The position numbers and the translations under genes were made by a program. Shown piece after piece: positions 8,314 through 15,261 of a stretch of DNA of 64,000 nucleotides (position 1 is its first letter; each line of letters begins with the position of its first letter). A model generated the notes under the pieces. That model was not told where the DNA came from. It worked only from the letters and a program-made list of their open reading frames with translations, and did no database searches. This DNA is from Jiangella aurantiaca (lineage in GTDB: Bacteria; Actinomycetota; Actinomycetes; Jiangellales; Jiangellaceae), in contig NZ_SMLB01000002.1 in assembly GCF_004349105.1 (NCBI RefSeq), positions 186,001 through 250,000 on the forward strand, in the 5' to 3' direction.

Positions 8314-8630
8314 CGAAACTGCCGATGATGGCGTCACTGATCATGAGAATCTGGCGGTCACAGGCGAGGCCGGGTGATCGGCACGGCGACGTCGGCGTCG
8401 TCACGGCGTCGGCCGCGCCTGCGGGCCTGGCCGACCCGGCCAGGGCACCGAACACGACCCGGGCGTGTTGACACCAGCGCCAACAGTTGGCGCTCATGTC
8501 AACACCCGCGACCACGACCGGCCCCCGGGCACGGACGCCCGGCCGCCGCAGCGGGCAGCGCCAGGATGAACCACCCCCATGGCGGCTCACACCGCCGCCA
8601 CCGAGTCGATCACGGAGAAGGGTCGGGTTT
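8301..8630 (+). repeat. 330-bp repeat, copy A (inverted partner at 26711-27018)
   Basis: This stretch reappears in reverse complement at 26711-27018 with high identity by eye (roughly nine bases in ten). Copy A carries an extra 19-base tandem-like insertion at about 8389-8407. Shared landmarks are a GCCGCCAT start, the CGATGATGGCGTCACTGATCA block, the long palindrome and the CACGGAGAAGGGTCGGGTTT end. Copy A leads from the DUF222 fragment into the transposase fragment. No coding frame is conserved between the copies. Confidence 0.85.
8466..8504. repeat. 39-nt near-perfect palindrome within repeat A
   Basis: Arms TGTTGACA (8466-8473) and TGTCAACA (8497-8504) flank a second perfect pair, AGCGCCAAC (8476-8484) and GTTGGCGCT (8486-8494), with a one-base centre and two 2-base bulges. 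The partner copy at 26835-26873 keeps the structure with compensating and loop changes. It could be a REP-like element, a protein-binding palindrome or a bidirectional terminator. No T-tract is present. Confidence 0.85.
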
Positions 8631-8639
8631 CGCGACCGC

Positions 8640-9195
8640 AGCCAAGTACGCAGCGGACTGGCCGGCCTGGAGGCACCGCAAGATCGCCGCGATGATGCGC
8701 GCCGACGGCTGCGAGGTGTCCACCTCGACCGTGGAACGGGCGCTGCGCCGCCGCGGGCTGCTGCTGCCGTCCGGGTTCCGCGCTGACCGCAGATCCTGGG
8801 CGCGGTTACGTAAGCGGGTGTTCCGCGACCCGCCGAGGCAGCGGAACCGGGTCTGGCAGACGGACTTCTCCGAGTTCGGAACCGCCCGGGGCGGGATCTG
8901 GCGGATCTGCGCGGTGATCGACTACGCCACCAAGTACTGCCTCGCAGCTACTGTCACACCCACGTCTCGCGGCGCCGACGCGCTTGCCTACCTGCGCCGC
9001 GCCGTCGTCGAGGCGGAACGGGTCCTCGACCTCGACGACCTCCGCGCCGACCGCGGCGAGATGGACGTCGTCGACGCCGACGACTACGTCATTGGTCAGA
9101 CGGCGGCGCCGATCGCGTGGTCACCGACAACGGCCCATGCCTCCGCGGCGGCACCTTCGCCGAGGCGTTCACCGGCGACGACCCGCTGCTCCGAG
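8640..9195 (+). pseudogene. DDE transposase/integrase-core fragment, frameshifted and truncated
   Basis: The plus frame from about 8640 shows a transposase of the IS3/IS481-like integrase-core type: a HTH-like piece with RKIAAMMRADGCEVSTSTVERAL and RRRGLLLP, then WQTDFSEFGTARGG containing the first catalytic Asp and CAVIDYATKYCLAATVTP. Near 9095-9110 the frame changes; the second catalytic motif RVVTDNGPCLRGG continues in the other frame at about 9114-9150. Similarity ends near 9190, where the sequence joins the RibD/DHFR-like fragment on the other strand. The catalytic Glu and the C-terminus are gone. The left side runs directly out of the repeat at 8301-8630, whose final CACGGAGAAGG bases may be an IS end. 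It cannot make active transposase. Confidence 0.7.
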
Positions 9196-9458
9196 AACAC
9201 CACCTTCGGCATGTCCCGCCAGCGGCCGGCGAACTCGATCGCCGCCGGTGTGGCACCCGGCTGCTGGTCGGCGGTCGGCCAGTGGGAGCTCATCGTCTCC
9301 CACAGCTTGCGCCCGTACAGCGCCAGGCCCGTCGCGTCCACCCGGTCGGACCACCACTGGAACAGCTCGTCGCTCGGCACGCTCCAGCCGAGGTCGTCGC
9401 CGGGAGCGGCGATGTAGCCGTCCAGGCTCATGTTCATGCCGAAGGTCAGTTTCCGCAT
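9190..9458 (-). pseudogene. RibD/dihydrofolate-reductase-like protein, C-terminally truncated
   Basis: From ATG 9458-9456 the minus frame starts MRKLTFGMNMSLDGYIAAPGD, the unmistakable N-terminus of RibD C-terminal/DHFR-like proteins, and continues through LYGRKLWETMSSHWP and WRDMPKVVFS at about residues 78-87. After that it runs into the reverse of the transposase fragment and the rest of the roughly 190-residue family is missing. The break point (about 9190) is thus shared by two fragments, pointing to an old insertion plus deletion. The short product would lack most of the substrate site and is unlikely to be active. Confidence 0.7.
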
Positions 9459-9902
9459 GGCGTCAGCCTCCCGTGAGTCGGTATTCGGCGTACAGACCAA
9501 CTTCTTGACGCATGACAGCTTGAGCCAAGCTGGCTCGTTCACCGCTCTCGCCTCAGCCATCCGATATGCGGCGTAGGTGCTGTTCACTGACTGGCGCCAG
9601 CTTGCGCCTGGTTCTGGCGGCCGCACGTGTCCAGTTCCAACAAGCATCCGCCTCAGTCCGCAGGCAACGGACTGAGGCGGATCAGCAGACGTGCCGCCTT
9701 TGTGGCTCCGTCGGCGATGACGGCGGGTGCGGCCGGAGCGTGCGCGAGGCGGTCATGCGGGCCACGGTGGGGCATCTTCCTTGGGGGAGGCTCAAGTCGC
9801 CGGCTGGCGTCGGTTGAGCTCTTCGAGACCACAAGCGATGATTCCCCCGACGGTCCCTGGTCTGTAGGTCGCACCGCTCCGTCACTCGACTCAGGAGGCA
9901 TC
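9459..9902. other. non-coding spacer
   Basis: Between the truncated RibD-like gene and the S51 peptidase I see no convincing gene. It contains the 15-bp hairpin at 9646-9682 and the ribosome-binding site of the peptidase gene. A GAGCC-N5-GGCTC small stem at about 9520-9535 is the only other symmetry noted. Confidence 0.55.
9646..9682. terminator. perfect 15-bp hairpin, terminator-like
   Basis: The arm at 9646-9660 (ATCCGCCTCAGTCCG) is exactly complementary to 9668-9682 with a 7-base loop. There is no T-tract on either side, but actinobacterial terminators often lack one. It lies in the spacer before the S51 peptidase gene and could insulate it from the transposase region; a protein-binding or REP role is possible. 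Confidence 0.55.
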
Positions 9903-10589
9903 GTGAGGCTTCTGCTCACGTCCGCGGGCGTCAAGAACCCGAGCATCCACGACACGCTGCTCGACCTCCTCGGCAGGCCGATCGCCGACTGCACCGCCCT
10001 GGCCATCCCCACCGCGATGTACGGGCACCCGATGGCGGGCCCGGGAGCGGCGGCGTGGGAGTTCATCGCCGGACGGTCGAACGAGCCGATGATCGAGCTT
10101 GGGTGGAAGTCCGTCGGGGTGCTGGAGCTCACCGCGCTACCGAGCATCCCGGAGGAAAAGTGGGTCCCCCTGGTCCGGGAGGCCGACGTCCTGCTGGTCT
10201 CGGGCGGCGACGCCCTGTACCTGAACCACTGGATGCGCGAGGCCGGATTCACGGACCTCGTCCCGTCCCTGACCGACACGGTCTACGTGGGGATGAGTGC
10301 CGGAAGCATGGTGACGACCCCGCGCATCGGGGAGTACTTCGTCGGCTGGAAGCCGCCCTCGGGTGACGACCGCGCGCTGGGGCTCGTCGACTTCTCGATT
10401 TTCCCGCACGTCGACCACCCGATGCTGCCAGCGAACACCATGGACGCCGCCGAGCAGTGGGCGGCCGGGCTCGGCGGTCCGGCGTACGCGATCGACGACG
10501 AGACCGCGATCGTGGTGGACGACGGCGACGTCGAGGTCGTCTCCGAGGGGCACTGGAAGCACTTCCTCGCCGACGGCGTGCCTCTGTAG
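9903..10589 (+). CDS. peptidase S51-family protein (peptidase E-like)
   Basis: A 228-residue cytosolic protein of family S51 (dipeptidase E/cyanophycinase fold). The nucleophile elbow GMSAGS sits at about residues 132-137 with Ser near 134; the LLVSGGDALYL segment near 98-108 matches the glycine-rich strand preceding it. Later HVDHPML and WAAGLGGPAYAIDDETAIVV stretches match the peptidase E C-terminal half. These serine peptidases cleave Asp-Xaa dipeptides or related small substrates. GTG 9903 is chosen because AGGAGG at 9893-9898 precedes it closely (short 4-base spacing); upstream frame lacks family similarity. It stands alone between decayed elements, with a possible hairpin right at its stop. 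Confidence 0.82.
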   Translation: MRLLLTSAGVKNPSIHDTLLDLLGRPIADCTALAIPTAMYGHPMAGPGAAAWEFIAGRSNEPMIELGWKSVGVLELTALPSIPEEKWVPLVREADVLLVSGGDALYLNHWMREAGFTDLVPSLTDTVYVGMSAGSMVTTPRIGEYFVGWKPPSGDDRALGLVDFSIFPHVDHPMLPANTMDAAEQWAAGLGGPAYAIDDETAIVVDDGDVEVVSEGHWKHFLADGVPL

Positions 10590-10616
10590 CGCAGGTGAGT
10601 CGATGTCGCGCGCTAC
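10586..10616 (+). terminator. weak hairpin at the peptidase stop
   Basis: GTAGCGC at 10586-10592 overlaps the stop codon and pairs with GCGCTAC at 10610-10616 across a 17-base loop. It could end the peptidase transcript; the long loop and lack of a T-tract make this tentative. Confidence 0.3.
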
Positions 10617-10664
10617 CTGCTGCAGAGTTCAGTCACCATCCGCGCGGTCTCCGGGTCGTTGCAA

Positions 10665-10835
10665 CTCCGGGCAGGACGGCGGATTTGTCCGCGGCGTTGT
10701 GGCCGGTGGTGTAGTGGTGGGTGTAGCCCAGGTCGGCCAGCCGGCGCAGCCCTCGGGCGCCGTCGGTGTGGATGGTCGAGCCGGGCTCGACGACGCCGGC
10801 GGCGAAGGTGACCTTGTCCCCGCCCGCGCCGGCGG
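10665..10835 (-). pseudogene. ISXO2/IS1595-type transposase fragment
   Basis: In one minus-strand frame this stretch reads GVVEPGSTIHTDGARGLRR followed by LADLGYTHHYT and GHNAADKSAVLP, matching the DDE core of ISXO2-like transposases (the HTDG motif carries a catalytic Asp). No start, earlier Asp or end is present, and the frame closes on both sides. It lies just past the end of the first sulfatase gene, so the catabolic operon terminates in mobile-element debris. Confidence 0.5.
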
Positions 10836-10840
10836 TCCGG

Positions 10841-12112
10841 CTACCGCGCGGTCGCTCGGCCCGCGGCGCGGGCCTCCGCGGCCAGGCGTTGGCCGGCGAT
10901 CTCGGCCTCGAACCGGGTCGCCATGCTGGTGAGGTGTTCGAGGACGTCGGGATGGCCGTGGCGCAGGTCGTAGGTCTCGGCCGGGTCGAGCTCGAGATTG
11001 AACAGCTGAGGCAGCTCCCTGCCCTGGGCTCGGTTCGGGTCGCGTGGGAAGCGGTCGAGGTGCAGCTTCCACGGCCCCGATCGGACGGCGTTGAGCGTCC
11101 ACCAATGGAAGAAGAACAGCGGCCGCGGTCGTGGGATCGGTCCGCCGGTGAGGACGGCGGACATGTCGATGCCGTCGATCGGCCGGTCCTGCGGCACCGC
11201 TGCGCCGGCCAGGCCGGCGAGGGTCGGGAGCAGATCGAACAGGCACACCGGCTCGTCGGACACCGCGCCCGCCGGGATCCGTCCCGGCCATCGAGCGACG
11301 AACGGGACCCGGATCCCGCCCTCGTACGTGTGCAGCTTGGTGCCGCGCAGCCCGCCGGTGCTGCCTTCGAACCACGGCCCGTTGTCGCTGGTGATCACGA
11401 CGAGGGTGTCGTCGGCCAGGCCCAGGTCGTCGAGCCTGTCGAGAAGGCGGCCGATGTGGTGGTCCAGGCTCTCGACGACATCGCCGTACCTGCCGCCGGC
11501 CGACCGGCCGGCGAACTCGTCCCCCACGTGCAGCGGGATGTGCGGCATGGTGTGCGCGAGATAGACGAAGAACGGCTGGCCGGCGTGCCGCTCGATGAAG
11601 TCGACGGCCTGATCGGTGTAGGCACGGGTCAGCGCCGCCTGGTCGACGTCGGCGGTGGAGATCTTCTCCCCGTCGAACAGCTCGACCGGATGCATGTCGT
11701 TGCTGTAAAGAAGCCCGGCGTACTCGTCGAAACCGTGCCGGGTCGGGTAGTGCTCCGGCCGGCACCCGAGATGCCACTTGCCGAACATCGCCGTCCGGTA
11801 GCCGGCGTCGCGGAGCATCTCCGGCAGGGTGTACTCCCACGCCGACAGGCCGGTGCCGTCACGCGGGTTCAGCACCCGCGGCAGCCCGACCCGCTGCGGA
11901 TACCGTCCGGTCAACAACGCCGCGCGCGACGGGGTGCACACCGCCGAGGCCGCGTACATGTGCCGCAGAGTGATCCCGTCCGCGGCGACGGAGTCGATGC
12001 GCGGCGTCCGCAGGATCGTGTTCCCCATACAACCGAGGTCGCCGTAGCCGAGGTCGTCCATCACCACCAGCACGACGTTCGGCCCGACCCCGGCCGCCGA
12101 CCGGTCACTCAT
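10841..12112 (-). CDS. type I sulfatase (arylsulfatase A-like)
   Basis: A 423-residue sulfatase that should hydrolyse sulfate esters, last gene of the LacI-controlled operon. The metal site begins at VVLVVMDDLGYGDLG (about residues 13-27) and the formylglycine signature is CTPSR with C59, followed by ALLTGRYP; GKWHLG near 111-116 and the TSDNG motif near 240 complete the active site. No signal peptide is seen, so desulfation would be cytosolic and its Cys modified by a formylglycine-generating enzyme encoded elsewhere. Its ATG overlaps the upstream sulfatase by eight bases. The pair of sulfatases implies a multiply sulfated substrate. Which sugar is desulfated cannot be told from sequence. 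Confidence 0.88.
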   Translation of the reverse strand: MSDRSAAGVGPNVVLVVMDDLGYGDLGCMGNTILRTPRIDSVAADGITLRHMYAASAVCTPSRAALLTGRYPQRVGLPRVLNPRDGTGLSAWEYTLPEMLRDAGYRTAMFGKWHLGCRPEHYPTRHGFDEYAGLLYSNDMHPVELFDGEKISTADVDQAALTRAYTDQAVDFIERHAGQPFFVYLAHTMPHIPLHVGDEFAGRSAGGRYGDVVESLDHHIGRLLDRLDDLGLADDTLVVITSDNGPWFEGSTGGLRGTKLHTYEGGIRVPFVARWPGRIPAGAVSDEPVCLFDLLPTLAGLAGAAVPQDRPIDGIDMSAVLTGGPIPRPRPLFFFHWWTLNAVRSGPWKLHLDRFPRDPNRAQGRELPQLFNLELDPAETYDLRHGHPDVLEHLTSMATRFEAEIAGQRLAAEARAAGRATAR

Positions 12113-13373
12113 CGTGCACCGGAGCCACGGGTCCGGTCAGGGCCGGATCCTTTGTCTCGACCATCCACTCCTCCAGGCGCGCCGCCAGGCCGGCCCTCAC
12201 GCTCGCGTACGCCGCGTCGTCGGCGAGATCGCGCAGCTGCCACGGGTCGTCGTCGAGGTCGTAGAGCTCCTCGGCGGGTCGTGGCCGCAGCTGTTCGTCA
12301 CCCAGACCCAACCGCACCGGGCTGCGCTCGATGTCACCCGAGAACCTCGGCGGCGTGCCCGGTTCGAGATTGCGGATGTAGGCGAACCGGTCCGTGCGGA
12401 TGCTCCGGATCGGGTCGTACTCGTCGTGGTAGTTCTTCTCGGCGAAGATCTCGGTGCGCCGCGGGCCGGGCTCTCCGCGCAGGACGGCTGCGAAGCTCGT
12501 GCCCTGGACGAACGGTGGGACCTCGCCGCCGGCCACGTCGAGCAGGGTGGGCAGCACGTCGACATGACTGAGCAGCCCGTCCGGAGTCGCCGGCGCGATG
12601 TCCCACGATCGCGGCGGCCGGGCGATGAACGCCACCCGGATGCCGGGGTCGTACAACGTGCCCTTCGCTCGCGGGAACGCGATCCCATGGTCGGTGGTGA
12701 ACATGACCAGGGTGGACTCGGCCAGGCCGGCCCGGTCGATGGCGTCCAGGACGCGGCCGGTGGCGGCATCGGCGACCCGGATCGAGCCGAGGAACCCGGC
12801 CAGGTCCTCCCGCGTGTGGTGGTTGTCCGGCAAAAACGGCGGAACCTCGACCGTCGCCGGGTCCGCCGGCGGGTACTCCGCCGCCGGATACGGGCGATGC
12901 GTCTCGAAGAACCCGACGGTGAGGAAGAACGGCTCCGCCGGCGCCGCCTCGAGCCACTCCACCGCCTTCACCGACACCGGGCCGCATCGTGCCCCACCCG
13001 TGGGCCACGGATACACCTCATCGAAGCCGAGCCTGAACGGGTCGCGGCTCTCGTGCTGCTGACCGATGAGAGCGGTCCGGTAGCCGAGCTCGGACAGCAG
13101 CGCCGGGGCGGTCCGCTCACCCGGACCGTACTCCCACCCCCTGTTCACCAGGCCCATCAACCCGTTCGTGTGCGGATAGCGGCCGGTGAACAACGAACCC
13201 CGGGCCGGGCTGCACAACGGCGTCGTGCAGAACGCCCGGCCGAAGCGCAGCCCCTCGGCGGCCAGCCGGTCCACGGCCGGGCTGGTCACGTCACCGTGGC
13301 CGTACGCGCCGAGATGGGTACCGACATCATGCCAGTGGATCAACACCACATTGGGCCGCTCGGTCGTCGTCAT
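12105..13373 (-). CDS. type I sulfatase, divergent N-terminus
   Basis: A 422-residue sulfatase. The metal-binding entry is unusual: VVLIHWHDVGTHLGAYG (about residues 9-25) rather than the DDxG form, keeping D16. The formylglycine motif is CSPAR with C54, then SLFTGRYPHTNGL. GQQHES near 104-109 occupies the place of GKWHLG, and FTTDHGIAFPRAKGTLYD near 235-250 carries the last metal ligands; this layout resembles heparan-type and N-sulfatase/sulfamidase-like relatives, so the substrate could be an N- or O-sulfated sugar. Start ATG overlaps the FAH gene stop (ATGA). No signal peptide. Family is secure, substrate unknown. Confidence 0.86.
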   Translation of the reverse strand: MTTTERPNVVLIHWHDVGTHLGAYGHGDVTSPAVDRLAAEGLRFGRAFCTTPLCSPARGSLFTGRYPHTNGLMGLVNRGWEYGPGERTAPALLSELGYRTALIGQQHESRDPFRLGFDEVYPWPTGGARCGPVSVKAVEWLEAAPAEPFFLTVGFFETHRPYPAAEYPPADPATVEVPPFLPDNHHTREDLAGFLGSIRVADAATGRVLDAIDRAGLAESTLVMFTTDHGIAFPRAKGTLYDPGIRVAFIARPPRSWDIAPATPDGLLSHVDVLPTLLDVAGGEVPPFVQGTSFAAVLRGEPGPRRTEIFAEKNYHDEYDPIRSIRTDRFAYIRNLEPGTPPRFSGDIERSPVRLGLGDEQLRPRPAEELYDLDDDPWQLRDLADDAAYASVRAGLAARLEEWMVETKDPALTGPVAPVHDE

Positions 13374-15202
13374 GCGCGGCCCGCCGATCCGTGCGGCACG
13401 AGATCGGCACGTATCTTGCCGAGACCCTCGATCTCGCCACGGACGACGACGCCGGCGTCGTACTCGTCCCGGGTGAGGACGAGCCGGGCCGCGGTCGACC
13501 CCAAGGTGATGACGTCGCCGGGGAACAGCGTGATCATGGCTGAGATGGTCCTGATCAGGTCGCCCGGTCCGGCGATGTAGTACGACGTCGAGCCGCTCAC
13601 CACCCGGTCGCCGACCTCCAGGGACATGGCCCGGTCGCGCCAGTCGTGGTCGGGCAGCGGTACGAGCGCGTCAGCCACGATGTTGAACCCGTCGGCCCAC
13701 CGGCCGTACATGGCGGGGGCGCCGCGTTCGCCGGTCCGGGCAGGCTCCACGACCGCGTCGGCGAACGAGCGGTCGCATACCGAGACCAACGGCGTGTACC
13801 CGAGCACGATCTCCGGCCCGTCCTCCACCTCCGCCGCGAGCGCACGGACGACGACGGCGAGCTCGATGCTCACGACGAGGTCCGTCGCACGCGGCGGGAT
13901 CTCGACCGGGGATCCGCCGTTCCCCAACGAGCTCGCGGGACCGTTGAGGAATCGCGGCACCTCGAGCCGGGGCAGCCCGTCGGACTCCTCGGCGGTCTCG
14001 TGGTTGCCGAACGCCGTGTAGAAGTGCCGAGCCGACCCGGCCGTCCAGGACCGCGGCGACTCGAGGGCCGACGCGCCGGACGTCGCGATCTCCCGCACCG
14101 CATAGGACGGGTGCGACTCCAACGGCATCGCCGGCCGGTCCGTCCCGTCGGCGATGACCACAGGGTTCACCAGCGTGCCGACGTCCTCGATCTCGACCTC
14201 GAGGCGCGTCAGCGGGTCGGCCACGTCGTCCGGGAGCACCGGCAGGCCGTCGACGCCCATCGTCGCGAAGTGGATGACGTCGCCCGGGTTGAGCGAGGCG
14301 AACGACGAGTACCAGGAGATGACGCGCTCGATCCCCATGAGGGTCGCGCCGCTGTGGGCGCGATCCCGCGTTCGCCCCGACTGCCGGGTGTACATCAGCA
14401 GGTCGTACGGATCGCCGATCTCGTCCTTCGTCACGAGGAACGGACCCATGGGGGCGAGGGTGTCGGCCTTCTTCCCGCCCCAGGAGGCGGTCGCCTGGTA
14501 GAGCCAGTCGCCGTAGCGTTCCGGCAGCGAGTAGCCGCGCCCGGCGTTGCCGGGGACGATGCCGTAGTAATAGGTGCCGGACACGTCGTTGACCACGGTG
14601 TAGCCGGCCACGTGCTCCATCGCCCGCTCGATCGGGATGTACCGGCCGGCCTTGCCGATCACCACGGCCAGCTCGACGTTGTAGGCCATGAGCGGCTGGT
14701 GGTTGCCGCCTCTGAAGGTGACCGGTGCGCCGGAGCCGATCGCCGCCCCCTGCGGCCGTTGGTGCCCGAGCGGGAACAAGTTGAGGATGCGGGTGTTCGG
14801 GTTGTTCCGCACGAACGACGGAGCGTTCGCCACCAGTCCCCAGTAGAGCCGAGGCCGCGGAACGGGAGCCAGAAGCTCGACCTCTTCCACCGGGTGCCCG
14901 GCCTTCGGCAGCAGCGTCGCGTCCGACTGCGCCACGAACCGCTCGACGTACGGCACCAGCCGTGACAACGCGGCCATGCCCTCGTCCTCGAGGGCGAGGA
15001 ACTCCACGAGCGTGGCCGGCCAGTCGTCCCCGAGGAACCGGGGACGACTGGCGACCAGGCCCGACGACGGGATCGACGCGTACCGGACGACGAAGGCCTC
15101 GGCCTGCGCGGGTTCGACCACCCAGACCCGCCCGGTGGCCGGCTCGTCGACGACGAACCCCCACCGTTCGGCGCCGTCGACGAGGTAGCTGGCAAGCCTC
15201 AC
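13370..15202 (-). CDS. tandem fumarylacetoacetate-hydrolase-fold protein
   Basis: A 610-residue protein with two fumarylacetoacetase-like halves. The first half (about 70-345) carries YWGLVANAPSFVRNN, a YNVELAVVIGKAGRYIP segment and VNDVSGTYYYG; the second (about 370-605) carries ELAVVVRALAAEVEDG, a VSVCDRSFADAVVE segment and the LEVGDRVVSGST end with LFPGDVITLGS. FAH-family proteins are metal-dependent C-C hydrolases or decarboxylases of acylpyruvates; members act in 2,4-diketo-3-deoxy sugar-acid routes for rhamnose and fucose. Standard members are near 280 residues, so this is a duplication or fusion. GTG 15202 is picked because AAGGGA lies about 7-10 bases upstream; the longer open frame has no family content. 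Its placement with sulfatases and an FAD oxidoreductase suggests cleavage of an oxidised sugar acid. Confidence 0.78.
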   Translation of the reverse strand: MRLASYLVDGAERWGFVVDEPATGRVWVVEPAQAEAFVVRYASIPSSGLVASRPRFLGDDWPATLVEFLALEDEGMAALSRLVPYVERFVAQSDATLLPKAGHPVEEVELLAPVPRPRLYWGLVANAPSFVRNNPNTRILNLFPLGHQRPQGAAIGSGAPVTFRGGNHQPLMAYNVELAVVIGKAGRYIPIERAMEHVAGYTVVNDVSGTYYYGIVPGNAGRGYSLPERYGDWLYQATASWGGKKADTLAPMGPFLVTKDEIGDPYDLLMYTRQSGRTRDRAHSGATLMGIERVISWYSSFASLNPGDVIHFATMGVDGLPVLPDDVADPLTRLEVEIEDVGTLVNPVVIADGTDRPAMPLESHPSYAVREIATSGASALESPRSWTAGSARHFYTAFGNHETAEESDGLPRLEVPRFLNGPASSLGNGGSPVEIPPRATDLVVSIELAVVVRALAAEVEDGPEIVLGYTPLVSVCDRSFADAVVEPARTGERGAPAMYGRWADGFNIVADALVPLPDHDWRDRAMSLEVGDRVVSGSTSYYIAGPGDLIRTISAMITLFPGDVITLGSTAARLVLTRDEYDAGVVVRGEIEGLGKIRADLVPHGSAGRA

Positions 15203-15261
15203 GCGTCGATCCCTTCGCTGTTCATCGCCCGTGCCGTCGGCCGGCGGGCCCATTGTCCCGT

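Noticed and set aside
12114-13580. 488-codon open frame opposite the second sulfatase
   Set aside because: Shadow frame of GC-rich DNA with no ribosome-binding site or domain.
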